Source: Marivivens donghaensis (GTDB lineage: Bacteria > Pseudomonadota > Alphaproteobacteria > Rhodobacterales > Rhodobacteraceae). Taken from it: a stretch of DNA of 64,000 bases. Of this stretch, positions 8,043-17,039 are shown piece after piece (within the stretch, counting starts at the first letter, position 1; each line of letters opens with the position of its first letter). The stretch covers positions 1 through 64,000 of the forward strand of contig NZ_JAUFRA010000001.1 of assembly GCF_030410045.1 (NCBI RefSeq), in the 5' to 3' direction. The notes beneath the pieces are model-generated. The model ran no database searches. It saw nothing but the letters and a program-made list of their open reading frames with translations, and had not been told where the DNA came from. A program made the translations under genes and the position numbers.

Positions 8043-8384
8043 TTAACCGTAGACAGCTTCTTTGCCGAAGTGTTTTACCAGCATGTAGTAAACAACGGCG
8101 CGGTATTTGTTGCGCTCTGACTTGCCGTAGGTTTCGATCACAGCATTCAGACCTTCGCCCAGCTCAGGGCCGTCTTTCAGGCCGAGCTTTTTGATTAGGA
8201 AGTTCTTTTTTACGGTGTCCAGCTCGGACTCTTGCGAGGCCGCAACGGTGCTTGCGTCAGCGTCGTAAATCGACGGACCGCAGCCGATGGTAACCTTTTT
8301 CAGCAGGTCCATATCCGGTGTCATGCCACATTTGTTCTTAAGATCGTCGGCATATTTGGCGATCAATTCGTCCCGTTTACCCAT
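8043..8384 (-). CDS. DUF2853 family protein
   Basis: Small soluble protein (113 residues, MGKRDELIAKYADDL...) matching the DUF2853 family of uncharacterised proteins. It is helical in appearance and rich in Lys and Asp, with no membrane segment or catalytic motif visible. The ATG at 8384 is preceded by a purine-rich GAGGGGGC; the frame extends further upstream but without a comparable ribosome binding site. It stands alone between convergent EVE and the ahcY gene. No function can be assigned. Confidence 0.8.
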   Translation of the reverse strand: MGKRDELIAKYADDLKNKCGMTPDMDLLKKVTIGCGPSIYDADASTVAASQESELDTVKKNFLIKKLGLKDGPELGEGLNAVIETYGKSERNKYRAVVYYMLVKHFGKEAVYG

Positions 8385-8561
8385 TCTGGTGCCCCCTCGT
8401 TTGTTTTGCACGCGGGCCAAATTAATAAATACAGCCCTAGGATGAGCAAAGCCTATGCCCGCTGCCGTGTAACGGTAAAGCAAAATCCGCCCTTAAATCG
8501 CGATGCCTGCGAAAAATCGCATGTTTTGTGTTGCACTCTGACACCACCATAGCCGCAAACG

Positions 8562-8589
8562 AAAACCGCCGCCCCATTGGGACGGCGGT
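8562..8589 (-). terminator. rho-independent terminator of ahcY
   Basis: On the minus strand an 11-bp stem (ACCGCCGTCCC with GGGGCGGCGGT, one G-T wobble) and a 3-base loop are followed by TTTTC, 24 bases after the ahcY stop codon. Confidence 0.8.
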
Positions 8590-8612
8590 CGAATTCGCAA
8601 ATCTACCGATGA

Positions 8613-9995
8613 TTAGTAGCGGTAGTGCTCTGGCTTGAACGGGCCTTCGACGGTGACGCCGATGTAATCTGCCTGCTCTTTCGAGAGAGTCGTCAGCTTC
8701 ACGCCAATACGGTCGAGGTGCAGACGTGCAACTTTCTCGTCGAGGTGTTTCGGCAGGATGTAGACGCCCGGCTGGTATTCGTCACCTTTGGTCCACAGCT
8801 CGATCTGAGCCAGAACTTGGTTGGTGAAGGATGCGGACATCACGAACGACGGGTGACCCGTTGCGTTGCCAAGGTTCAGCAGACGGCCTTCGGAAAGAAG
8901 GATGATCTTGTTGCCAGACGGCATCTCGATCATGTCGACCTGATCTTTAATGTTGGTCCACTTGTGGTTCCGTAGGCTAGCGACCTGAATTTCATTGTCG
9001 AAGTGGCCGATGTTGCCAACGATCGCCATGTTCTTCATCTCGCGCATGTGCTCGATGCGGATCACGTCTTTGTTGCCAGTGGTGGTGATGAAGATGTCAG
9101 CCGAGGACACCACATCTTCGAGCAGCACAACCTCAAAGCCATCCATCGCAGCTTGCAATGCGCAGATCGGGTCAGCTTCGGTCACTTTCACACGAGCGCC
9201 AGCGCCCGCGAGAGATGCAGCCGAACCTTTACCAACGTCGCCGTAGCCACAAACAACAGCCACTTTACCGGCCATCATCACGTCAGTTGCGCGGCGGATG
9301 CCGTCAACGAGCGATTCTTTACAGCCGTATTTGTTGTCGAACTTCGACTTGGTCACAGAATCGTTCACGTTGATCGCAGGGAACGGAAGCTGGCCTTTTT
9401 TGTGCAGGTCGTAGAGGCGGTGAACACCGGTGGTGGTCTCTTCCGATACGCCTTGGATCGCCTCTTTGGTCTTGGTGAACCAGCCTGGACTTGCCTTCAT
9501 GCGCTTCTGGATCTGCGCTTTGATGACGGCTTCTTCTTCGGATTGCGGGACCGGAATGATGTCTTCGCCAGCTTCGGCGCGAGCGCCCAGAAGAACGTAG
9601 AGGGTCGCGTCGCCACCATCGTCGAGGATCATGTTCGCGCCTTCGGGGAACATGAAGGACTTGTCGAGATAATCCCAATGTTCTTCAAGGGTTTGACCCT
9701 TAACCGCAAAGACCGGAATGCCAGCCTCAGCGATCGCCGCAGCGGCGTGGTCTTGGGTCGAGAAGATGTTGCACGATGCCCAACGAACGTCTGCGCCCAA
9801 CGCGACCAGCGTCTCGATCAGCACAGCGGTTTGGATAGTCATGTGGAGCGAGCCAACGATGCGCGCGCCCTTGAGCGGCTTCGATTCACCGAACTCAGCG
9901 CGGCAAGCCATCAGACCCGGCATTTCGGTTTCTGCAATGTTCAATTCTTTGCGGCCAAATGCTGCAAGCGAGATATCTTTAACGACGTAATCCAT
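8613..9995 (-). CDS. ahcY: adenosylhomocysteinase
   Basis: Hydrolyses S-adenosylhomocysteine to adenosine and homocysteine, relieving product inhibition of methyltransferases. The 460-residue protein starts MDYVVKDISLAAFGRKE. The NAD-binding loop GYGDVGKGSA is visible, as are NVNDSVTKSKFDN with the catalytic lysine and the C-terminal KPEHYRY that completes the NAD site of the neighbouring subunit. The ATG at 9995 has AAAGGG upstream; the in-frame extension to 10178 overlaps the divergent HD gene and is not used. I saw no SAH riboswitch in the short leader. Confidence 0.97.
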   Translation of the reverse strand: MDYVVKDISLAAFGRKELNIAETEMPGLMACRAEFGESKPLKGARIVGSLHMTIQTAVLIETLVALGADVRWASCNIFSTQDHAAAAIAEAGIPVFAVKGQTLEEHWDYLDKSFMFPEGANMILDDGGDATLYVLLGARAEAGEDIIPVPQSEEEAVIKAQIQKRMKASPGWFTKTKEAIQGVSEETTTGVHRLYDLHKKGQLPFPAINVNDSVTKSKFDNKYGCKESLVDGIRRATDVMMAGKVAVVCGYGDVGKGSAASLAGAGARVKVTEADPICALQAAMDGFEVVLLEDVVSSADIFITTTGNKDVIRIEHMREMKNMAIVGNIGHFDNEIQVASLRNHKWTNIKDQVDMIEMPSGNKIILLSEGRLLNLGNATGHPSFVMSASFTNQVLAQIELWTKGDEYQPGVYILPKHLDEKVARLHLDRIGVKLTTLSKEQADYIGVTVEGPFKPEHYRY

Positions 9996-10080
9996 GGCTC
10001 TAGGCCCTTTCCAATCCAATTGTTGATGGGCAAATAGCACTGTAGACCTTTCGCGACAACTTCGACGGACTGGAAAATTC

Positions 10081-10677
10081 ATGGCAGCGAAACAATCCCG
10101 CGCATGGCAGCGCATGTTGTCAGGTCGACGGCTCGATCTTTTGGACCCAACCCCAATGGATATTGAGGTCGAAGACATCGCCCACGGATTAGCTTTTGTT
10201 GCGCGCTGGAACGGCCAAACAATCGGCGACTACGCTTATTCCGTCGCTGAACATTCGCTTCTCGTCGAAGAGATTTTCAGCCGCGACAATCCAGGTATTG
10301 CGACCAAATGGAAGCTCGCAGCGTTGCTGCACGATGCGCCTGAATACGTGATCGGCGACATGATCAGCCCTGTTAAAGCGGCAGTTGGTCCGAACTACGG
10401 CGAACTCGACGAACGGCTGACTGCCGCCATTCACATTCGTTTTGGGCTACCTGCAAAATTGCCCACTGAGATTAAGAAGCGGATTAAGGAAGCAGACAAA
10501 GTCAGTGCGTGGTTGGAAGCGACCCAGATCGCGGGGTTTTCAACGAGCGAAGCCGACAAGCACTTTGGGAAACTCGACAAACAATTGGTCGCCAAATTAG
10601 GCATCCGTTTGCGGCCTCCCGTCGAAGTTCGCAAGGATTTCACCGCGCGTCACGCGGCCTTGCTTGCTGAAATGTAA
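10081..10677 (+). CDS. HD-domain phosphohydrolase (YfbR-like)
   Basis: Predicted metal-dependent phosphohydrolase of 198 residues. The HD motif is seen in AALLHDAPEYVIGD, with an upstream histidine in SVAEHSLLV and a later aspartate in EADKVSAWLEA, the layout of YfbR-type 5'-deoxynucleotidases. Substrate is not determined from sequence; nucleoside monophosphates are a family-based guess. It is divergent from ahcY and convergent with regA, separated from the latter by 4 bp. Confidence 0.82.
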   Translation: MAAKQSRAWQRMLSGRRLDLLDPTPMDIEVEDIAHGLAFVARWNGQTIGDYAYSVAEHSLLVEEIFSRDNPGIATKWKLAALLHDAPEYVIGDMISPVKAAVGPNYGELDERLTAAIHIRFGLPAKLPTEIKKRIKEADKVSAWLEATQIAGFSTSEADKHFGKLDKQLVAKLGIRLRPPVEVRKDFTARHAALLAEM

Positions 10678-10681
10678 ATCC

Positions 10682-11233
10682 CTACTTCGGGCTGCGCTTT
10701 GCCAGAATACGTTGAAGCGTCCGACGGTGCATATTCAGACGACGCGCCGTTTCCGACACGTTGCGATCACACAGTTCGTAGACACGCTGGATATGCTCCC
10801 AGCGCACGCGGTCCGCACTCATCGGGTTTTCGGGCGGCGGCGGCAGTTCGTCGCCTTTTTGCAGCAAAGCGTTAACGATGTCGTTGGCGTCAGCTGGCTT
10901 GGACAGATAGTCCGTTGCGCCGATTTTCACTGCAGCCACGGCCGTCGCAATTGCACCGTATCCTGTCAGAACAACGATACGGCTATCAGGGCGGCGCTCG
11001 CGGAGCGTTTCAACAACGTCCAGACCGTTCCCATCTTCGAGCCGTAGATCGACGACCGCATAAGCGCTCGGTCGGGCGGTGGCGATTGCCTTACCAGCAA
11101 CGACAGACCCCGCGGTTTCTACAGAAAACCCACGCTTCTCCATAGCCTTTGCGAGCCGTTTCAAAAACGGTTCGTCATCATCCACCAAGAGCAGCGTTCT
11201 GTCTTCGCCCAGATCAATGGGTTCATTATCCAT
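10682..11233 (-). CDS. regA: redox response regulator RegA/PrrA/ActR
   Basis: DNA-binding regulator of the RegBA (PrrBA, ActSR) two-component system, which controls respiration, photosynthesis, carbon and nitrogen fixation genes in response to redox state. In 183 residues it has a receiver domain with the acidic pocket at DDD18-20, phospho-acceptor Asp62 in VVDLRLEDG and Lys in LSKPAD, a proline linker PPPPENP, and a Fis-type helix-turn-helix ending in RRLNMHRRTLQRILAKR, which is nearly invariant in this family. senC lies upstream on the same strand and regB is divergent beyond it, the classic arrangement. Confidence 0.96.
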   Translation of the reverse strand: MDNEPIDLGEDRTLLLVDDDEPFLKRLAKAMEKRGFSVETAGSVVAGKAIATARPSAYAVVDLRLEDGNGLDVVETLRERRPDSRIVVLTGYGAIATAVAAVKIGATDYLSKPADANDIVNALLQKGDELPPPPENPMSADRVRWEHIQRVYELCDRNVSETARRLNMHRRTLQRILAKRSPK

Positions 11234-11287
11234 TAGGTCCGCCTCATATGTCGCGCTCTCAACAGGTAGCGGGCAGAGCCCCCAAGG

Positions 11288-11914
11288 TCAATTCGCACCG
11301 ACCATTTCGATCAAGCACTCCATCCTTTGCGCCACATTTTCAGGAGTGTCGTTGTGACCGAAAACGTCGATCACGCCATAGCCCGGGATGTTGAAATAGG
11401 ACTGAACAGAGTGATCCACGAGGTAATACTCAGGATCACCATTCGCCTCTTTCTGGTAATAGGTCCGATAGGCTTTGGAGGCTGCATCGGTCTGTTCTGG
11501 CGTCCCGGTGAGGCCGATCATACGGTCGTGGAAGTTATAGGCAAATTCGCCCACGCGTTCTGGGGTGTCACGCTCTGGGTCGATGGAGATAAAGACTGGC
11601 GTGACAGAAATCCCTTTTTCATCAAGGATCTGAACCGCCCGAGAATTGCGCATGTTGTCGAGAGGGCAAACATCTGGACAGAAGGTGTAGCCGAAATACA
11701 AAACTGTCGGGCCTGTGATTACGTCAGCATCGGTGACTGTCACACCGTCTTTGTTCACCAGCTCAAACGGACCGCCGACAGAACTGCCAGCGACTGCAGT
11801 CGCACCACATTGGGCGAAATCCTGATCGGGCGCGTTCAATTTCACCACAGCAAGGGTGCCACCAATGAACAACGCCGCGACTGATACAGCAGCTAGAGCA
11901 ATTTTCTTTTCCAT
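11288..11914 (-). CDS. senC: SCO1/SenC copper chaperone (PrrC)
   Basis: Membrane-anchored thioredoxin-fold protein of 208 residues involved in copper delivery to cytochrome c oxidase and in redox signalling to RegB. An uncleaved N-terminal anchor (about 4-26) is followed by the copper-binding CPDVCP motif and a conserved histidine in YLVDHSVQSYF. The ATG at 11914 follows AAAGGAGAG; the longer in-frame start at 11965 has no such signal. It lies between regA and the divergent regB, as in other Rhodobacterales. Confidence 0.93.
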   Translation of the reverse strand: MEKKIALAAVSVAALFIGGTLAVVKLNAPDQDFAQCGATAVAGSSVGGPFELVNKDGVTVTDADVITGPTVLYFGYTFCPDVCPLDNMRNSRAVQILDEKGISVTPVFISIDPERDTPERVGEFAYNFHDRMIGLTGTPEQTDAASKAYRTYYQKEANGDPEYYLVDHSVQSYFNIPGYGVIDVFGHNDTPENVAQRMECLIEMVGAN

Positions 11915-11994
11915 CGAACTCTCCTTTGGTCGCGCATTGATTGCCGCTGCGGGTCCAAATAACAATAGTTCAGCATGACGCAGATTGGACGAAA

Positions 11995-13350
11995 ATGATC
12001 CCTGACCGGCAAATCAAACATCACGATCGCGAGAGAAGCAGCTGGGTCCGCCTTCGGACCTTGGTCATTTTGCGGTGGATCGCCATTCTAGGTCAGATCA
12101 TCGCGCTCGTTGTTTCGGTGCGCATTTTGGGCCTCGACCTCGAAGTTGGCCTTGCTGCGATGGCAATCGGTGCATCGATCATCGCCAACCTGTTTTCGAC
12201 GTTCCTCTATCCAGAGACCAAGCGTCTGTCCGAACTCGAAGCGATGCTGATGCTTCTCTTCGATTTGCTGCAGTTGTGTCTGCTGTTGTATCTCACGGGC
12301 GGCTTAAACAACCCGTTTGCCCTGTTGGTTTTGGCGCCTGTTACCATCGCAGCAACTTTCTTGCGGCTCCGCGATACGGCGATCCTCGGGATCATCACGA
12401 TCCTCATTCTGACCGCCCTCGCCGCGTGGCATATACCGCTGCGCTCAATGGCAGGTGACGTATTGCAAATGCCCGACCTCTTTCGGTTTGGATTCTGGGT
12501 CGCGCTTGTGATTGGCGTAGTTTTCCTTGGCGCTTATGCGCGTCTGATCACGTCTGAGATCCACGAAATGTCCGACGCGCTGCTGGCTACGCAAATGGCT
12601 CTCGCCCGTGAACAAAAGCTCACCGATTTGGGTGGTGTTGTCGCTGCTGCCGCGCATGAATTGGGAACGCCTCTCGCGACGATTAAGTTGGTCAGCGGTG
12701 AGTTATTGGATGAACTAGGCGATGATCCAGACCTCGCCGACGATGTGCGCCTGATCGGGGAACAAGCCAATCGCTGCACTGCGATCCTTCGGTCGATGGG
12801 CCGCGCAGGTAAAGACGACCTGCACATGCGCCGCGTTCCGTTGGGGGGTCTTTTGCGAGAGGCCGCTGAACCCCACCTGATGCGCGGCAAACGGTTGGTG
12901 TTCGTGATCTCTGACGAAACAGAAATGCCTGCACGCCAACCGATCATCGAACGTCGGCCAGAGATCGTGCATGGACTTCGCAACCTTGTTCAAAATGCAG
13001 TCGATTTTTCGTCGGATAAAGTCCTAATCGAGAGCACATGGACCGACAAATCCGTCAGTGTGCGCATTTCCGACGATGGACCAGGCTATCCGTCCGCCAT
13101 TCTCGCTCGCATCGGTGATCCATTCATGCGGCGGCGAGAGGACACCAGTCGCCCAGGGTATGAAGGCATGGGTTTGGGCCTGTTTATCGCGAAAACGCTG
13201 CTGGAACGGTCAGGCGCGCGGCTCGATTTTGCGAACGGTGGGTCGCTCGGTGGAGCCTTGGTCGCCGTCACATGGAACCGCGACCAGATCGACCCGTCCA
13301 AGGGCGACCGCGCTGGCGGTTTGGGAGAAAACCTGCCCTTTGGCGATTAA
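11995..13350 (+). CDS. regB: redox sensor histidine kinase RegB/PrrB/ActS
   Basis: Sensor kinase of 451 residues that phosphorylates RegA when the quinone pool and oxygen signal are low. About six membrane segments span residues 20-185. The quinone-responsive motif GGLNNPF is at 102-108, phospho-acceptor His221 in AAAHELGTPLATI, and the redox-active cysteine expected in this family is Cys261 in QANRCTAIL. N, G1 and G2 ATP-binding boxes (LVQNAVDFS, DDGPGYP, GMGLGLFIAK) complete the kinase. The ATG at 11995 was chosen over an upstream in-frame ATG at 11941 because it begins the conserved N-terminus. It is divergent from senC-regA. Confidence 0.96.
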   Translation: MIPDRQIKHHDRERSSWVRLRTLVILRWIAILGQIIALVVSVRILGLDLEVGLAAMAIGASIIANLFSTFLYPETKRLSELEAMLMLLFDLLQLCLLLYLTGGLNNPFALLVLAPVTIAATFLRLRDTAILGIITILILTALAAWHIPLRSMAGDVLQMPDLFRFGFWVALVIGVVFLGAYARLITSEIHEMSDALLATQMALAREQKLTDLGGVVAAAAHELGTPLATIKLVSGELLDELGDDPDLADDVRLIGEQANRCTAILRSMGRAGKDDLHMRRVPLGGLLREAAEPHLMRGKRLVFVISDETEMPARQPIIERRPEIVHGLRNLVQNAVDFSSDKVLIESTWTDKSVSVRISDDGPGYPSAILARIGDPFMRRREDTSRPGYEGMGLGLFIAKTLLERSGARLDFANGGSLGGALVAVTWNRDQIDPSKGDRAGGLGENLPFGD

Positions 13351-13407
13351 CGCGCAATTAACCCTGATCCGCAAAAGTTCCTTTGTTGCTAACAAGGGAT
13401 TCGACCG

Positions 13408-14976
13408 ATGTCGGGCATGTATCTTTTTGGGCTCTGCCTCATCTCTGTCGCGGCGGCCGGATTGATCGTTGCCGTTCTGGCGCAGTTCTTGGATCAAAAA
13501 AACCAAAGCGCACGCGCCATGATCCGCGAAGCCGAAGATGAGATCGTGTTTCTCTTTGACGAAACGCAGTTAATTGACGCAACACCGTCGGCTCGTGCCC
13601 TCTTGCGCCGAAGGGCAACAGAAAAAACGGATTGGGATCGCTTCCTCGGTTTCTTTGCGTCGAATTTTCCGCAACTCCGGACCACGATGTCGTCGATCCA
13701 ATCAGGTGGGTCAAAGGTGCTGACATCCCCATCAGACCCAGATTTACGACTGGAGGTCGAACTATGTGACGCGATCATCCGCGTTACATTTCAAGAAGGG
13801 TTCCGACGCCGAACCGCCGTCGATATCGCGACACTCACTTCGATTGAGGACGAGCTTCATACCCTGCGGGGAATAGCAGAAAGCGCACCTCAGTTGATCT
13901 GGAAACAGGATGACACAGGGACAATCACTTGGGCCAACCGCAGCTACCTCGACATCGCCGCGCAGGTGGCCGGCTGTGCAGAGACAGATATCCCACCATG
14001 GCCACCTGCGGAATTGTTTTCTAACCTCGATGCCCAAGACGACCTTATTCCGACACGCCACAGCATTGATCTGGGCACTGGTCGGCCGCCAAAATGGTTT
14101 GAAGTCACCAAGGCACATCGCAACGCCGAAACAATCCACTTTGCCGTCGATGTTACAAAGGTGACGAAAGCCGAAGAAACCCAGCGAAGCTACGTGCAAA
14201 CCTTGGTCAAAACCTTTGCCCAATTGTCCGTGGGTTTGGCCATTTTCAACAGCGACCGCGAATTGATCGTCTTCAACCCTGCCCTTCATGATCTGACAGA
14301 ACTCCCTGCCGATTTCCTAGCTGCTCGGCCCAAACTGCACGCCTTTTTCGATAAGCTTCGGGACCAAAAGAACACCCATGTTGCAGCAGATAAGCGATCA
14401 TGGCGCGATCAGATTGTCTCGCTCGAGAAGGAAGCCAAAGCAGGCCTGTATTCGGTGAATTGGGAACTGCCCAACGGCCAAGTGTACAGAATTGTCGGAC
14501 GACCCCATCCTGACGGTGCATTGGCATTTCTCGTTGAAGACGTAACCTCTGAAATCTCGCTCACTCGACGATTTGAGGCGCAGATCGAAACGGGCCAGGC
14601 CGTAATAGATAGCCTCGACGACGCAATCGCTGTCTTTTCGGCGGCTGGAACTTTGGTCATGTCGAACCAAAGCTATCATCAGCTTTGGCACTACACAAAA
14701 ACTGCGCCCTTTGTTGGGTCTACGCTACTTGATGAATCGCGAATTTGGCAGGATGCCACCGCCCCAACACCAATCTGGACGAGGTTGCGCGAAGATGGTG
14801 GCCCTAGCCGATCTTCTCAGGTCTGGAGCGATACCATTCGCCACAATGATGGTCGATTGCTTGAATGCAGCACCCGCCCTATGCCCAACGGTGCGACGCT
14901 CGTTCGGTTCCGTCATACGGGAGATAGCAAGTCTGGGCGCGAAGCCGTCATCGCACTTTGGGCGGCACAGGGTTGA
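13408..14976 (+). CDS. membrane-anchored PAS protein without kinase domain
   Basis: A 522-residue sensory protein with one N-terminal membrane segment (about 3-28) and at least three PAS-like segments, near 35-125, 155-250 and 265-375, plus a fourth partial one near 395-505. Aromatic ligand-pocket type sequences occur, such as ITWANRSYLDIA and MSNQSYHQLW. The chain ends after the last PAS segment; no histidine phospho-acceptor, ATP-binding, GGDEF or EAL domain is present. It follows regB by 57 bp in the same direction and precedes tsaE. It may sense a ligand and act by protein contact, or be a former kinase. Function is unknown. Confidence 0.75.
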   Translation: MSGMYLFGLCLISVAAAGLIVAVLAQFLDQKNQSARAMIREAEDEIVFLFDETQLIDATPSARALLRRRATEKTDWDRFLGFFASNFPQLRTTMSSIQSGGSKVLTSPSDPDLRLEVELCDAIIRVTFQEGFRRRTAVDIATLTSIEDELHTLRGIAESAPQLIWKQDDTGTITWANRSYLDIAAQVAGCAETDIPPWPPAELFSNLDAQDDLIPTRHSIDLGTGRPPKWFEVTKAHRNAETIHFAVDVTKVTKAEETQRSYVQTLVKTFAQLSVGLAIFNSDRELIVFNPALHDLTELPADFLAARPKLHAFFDKLRDQKNTHVAADKRSWRDQIVSLEKEAKAGLYSVNWELPNGQVYRIVGRPHPDGALAFLVEDVTSEISLTRRFEAQIETGQAVIDSLDDAIAVFSAAGTLVMSNQSYHQLWHYTKTAPFVGSTLLDESRIWQDATAPTPIWTRLREDGGPSRSSQVWSDTIRHNDGRLLECSTRPMPNGATLVRFRHTGDSKSGREAVIALWAAQG

Positions 14977-15017
14977 TTGCCTCTTGCGAGTGCACCACCA
15001 ACCCTTAGTTTGGGGGT

Positions 15018-15476
15018 ATGACATTTACCAAAGGCCCAGTTTTGCTACCGTCCGAAGAGGACACCGATGCGCTCGCACAGCGGATCGCACCGATTTTGCG
15101 AGCTGGCGATGTTTTACTCCTCGAAGGGGACATCGGCGCTGGCAAAACCGCTTTTTCACGTGCCCTTATCCGCGCCCGCCTTGGCTACGAAGAGGACGTA
15201 CCGTCGCCAACCTTCACCTTGGTTCAAACCTACGAGGATGACGTCGATATCTGGCACTGTGACCTCTATCGACTTAGCCACCCCGATGAGGCGATCGAGC
15301 TTGGTCTGGACGAAGCATTCGAAACCGCGATTTGTCTGATCGAATGGCCGGATCGGTTGGCCGATCTTGCGCCAAAATCGGCTCTAACGTTGCGGTTTGT
15401 GGCCTCCGATCCGCACCATGTCACGTTTGTTGGCCCTGCTGATTGGCAAACACGTTTGGGCGCAATCGATGTCTGA
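15018..15476 (+). CDS. tsaE: tRNA threonylcarbamoyladenosine biosynthesis ATPase TsaE
   Basis: ATPase that works with TsaB and TsaD to make t6A37 in tRNA. At 152 residues it is the usual family size. The Walker A loop is GDIGAGKTAFSRA, SPTFTLVQTYE is the conserved switch strand, and DLYRL and LIEWPDRL are family signatures. Its last 8 bp overlap the start of the following kinase gene, the first link in an apparent operon running through murU to addA. Confidence 0.96.
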   Translation: MTFTKGPVLLPSEEDTDALAQRIAPILRAGDVLLLEGDIGAGKTAFSRALIRARLGYEEDVPSPTFTLVQTYEDDVDIWHCDLYRLSHPDEAIELGLDEAFETAICLIEWPDRLADLAPKSALTLRFVASDPHHVTFVGPADWQTRLGAIDV

Positions 15477-16374
15477 GGTTTCTGCATTTCTCGACGGAAC
15501 GATTTGGCAGGACTGGCACCAAACACCTGTCGCGGGCGATGCCTCTGCCCGTAGCTATCGACGTCTTACCAGTCCCGATGATGAAACCGTGATCCTGATG
15601 ATCGCGCCGCCGGGAACTGGTGAAGACCTCGCGCCGTTTCTGCGCATCGCGACCCACCTCGCAGGCATTGGGCTATGTCCGCCAGAGATCCTGAAATGCG
15701 ATGAAATGGCAGGCCTCGCGATCATTGACGATCTCGGCCCTCGTCACTATGCCGATTGGATTGCGGCGGGTGATGCCGATGAGCTGACCCTGTATCAAGC
15801 CGCTGCGGACTGTATCCAAAAAATCGGCGCGTCCCCTGCCCCAGCTGGGTTAAAAACCATGACCCCCGAGGTCGGCGCAGACATGGTTGGGCTTTATTCC
15901 GAATGGTTCGCGCCCAGCGCTGATGGATTGAAAATCGCCTTTGCAATGAAGGCCGCGTTAGAGCGTTTGGTCCCGCACCCTTACACCCTGTCGCTGCGGG
16001 ACTTTCACGCTGAGAACCTGATTTGGCGTCCTGAAAAACAGGGAACCGATCGCGTCGGCCTCCTTGATTTTCAGGACGCATTTTTGGCGCACCCTTTATA
16101 TGATCTCGTGTCGCTACTGCGCGATGCGCGGCGGGACGTGTCTGATCGCACGGTTGAAGCACTGACCAAAGACATCGATATGGCAGCATTTTCGACGATC
16201 GCTGTGCAGCGAAACCTCCGCATCCTCGGTATTTTCGCACGACTGGTGCAGCGTGATAAGAAGTTAAAATATCAGCCACTCATCCCGCGCGTGATCGGCC
16301 ACCTGAGACGCGATTTAGCTCATCCAGACTTGCGCGACCTTTCCGAATTGATCCTTCCGGACCTGACCATATGA
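15469..16374 (+). CDS. amgK: anomeric MurNAc/GlcNAc kinase (AmgK-like phosphotransferase)
   Basis: Aminoglycoside-phosphotransferase-fold kinase of 301 residues. The catalytic aspartate lies in LRDFHAENLIW and the metal ligand in LLDFQDA, the pattern of this fold. In the AmgK/MurU peptidoglycan recycling route the enzyme phosphorylates N-acetylmuramate at C1. The assignment to AmgK is supported by the next gene, murU, which overlaps it by 4 bp. Start 15469 was chosen over an in-frame ATG at 15397, giving an 8-bp overlap with tsaE. The route rebuilds UDP-MurNAc while bypassing MurA, and is known in Pseudomonas to lower fosfomycin sensitivity; that effect here is inference. Confidence 0.88.
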   Translation: MSEVSAFLDGTIWQDWHQTPVAGDASARSYRRLTSPDDETVILMIAPPGTGEDLAPFLRIATHLAGIGLCPPEILKCDEMAGLAIIDDLGPRHYADWIAAGDADELTLYQAAADCIQKIGASPAPAGLKTMTPEVGADMVGLYSEWFAPSADGLKIAFAMKAALERLVPHPYTLSLRDFHAENLIWRPEKQGTDRVGLLDFQDAFLAHPLYDLVSLLRDARRDVSDRTVEALTKDIDMAAFSTIAVQRNLRILGIFARLVQRDKKLKYQPLIPRVIGHLRRDLAHPDLRDLSELILPDLTI

Positions 16375-17039
16375 CACCCAAATCCGCTTTGTTCTTTGCT
16401 GCTGGCCTTGGCACCCGAATGGCGCCGCTGACCAACGACAGGCCCAAGCCGATGGTGAATGTTGCGGGCAAGCCGCTCTTGTTTCATGCGCTCGATCTGG
16501 CGGAGGGGCTCACCTGCGTGGTGAACGTGCATTACAAGGCAGAACAAATCCGCGATTCAGTCCCAGCCGACGTTCACATCTCGGACGAAACCGATCTCTT
16601 GCGCGAAACGGGCGGCGGTTTGAAACATGCCTTGCCGTTGCTAGGCGATGGGCCTGTTTTCACGATGAACACCGATGCGGTTTGGCGCGGTGACAACCCC
16701 TTTGACACGCTGCGCCAACATTGGCGCGATGACATGGACGGTTTGCTTTTGCTCGTCAACAAAGACAACGCGCTCGGTCACACAGGTCAGGGTGATTTCC
16801 TGACTGATGAGGCAGGGCGGATTCGCCGTGGCGCTGGCGCGATCTATACGGGCTGCCAGATCATTCGGACTGCTGATCTGGATGAGGTCATGGAACAGTC
16901 GTTCTCTATGTGGAAACTCTGGAACCGAATGCTTGCTAGAGGAACGCTCTACGGCGTCGAATATAATGGTAAATGGTGTGACGTTGGTCGCCCCGAAAGC
17001 ATCGCGGTGGCCGAAGGGATGTTGAGTGATGATGTTTGA
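16371..17039 (+). CDS. murU: N-acetylmuramate alpha-1-phosphate uridylyltransferase
   Basis: Sugar nucleotidyltransferase of 222 residues, making UDP-MurNAc from MurNAc-1-phosphate in cell-wall recycling. The nucleotide-binding signature AAGLGTRMAPLTNDRPKPM lies at about residues 10-28, with the active-site region FTMNTDAVW and the C-terminal KWCDVGRPES. The same fold serves other sugar-1-phosphates; pairing with amgK decides the call. It overlaps amgK by 4 bp and addB by about 11 bp. Confidence 0.9.
   Translation: MTPKSALFFAAGLGTRMAPLTNDRPKPMVNVAGKPLLFHALDLAEGLTCVVNVHYKAEQIRDSVPADVHISDETDLLRETGGGLKHALPLLGDGPVFTMNTDAVWRGDNPFDTLRQHWRDDMDGLLLLVNKDNALGHTGQGDFLTDEAGRIRRGAGAIYTGCQIIRTADLDEVMEQSFSMWKLWNRMLARGTLYGVEYNGKWCDVGRPESIAVAEGMLSDDV

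Noticed and set aside
9003..10037. 344-codon open frame antisense to ahcY
   Set aside because: Low-complexity His/Phe/Arg-rich translation with no family resemblance, lying wholly inside the well-supported ahcY gene. It is a shadow frame.
9996..10080. Possible SAH riboswitch upstream of ahcY
   Set aside because: The leader is under 90 bp, shared with the divergent HD gene, and I could not draw the conserved SAH riboswitch core.
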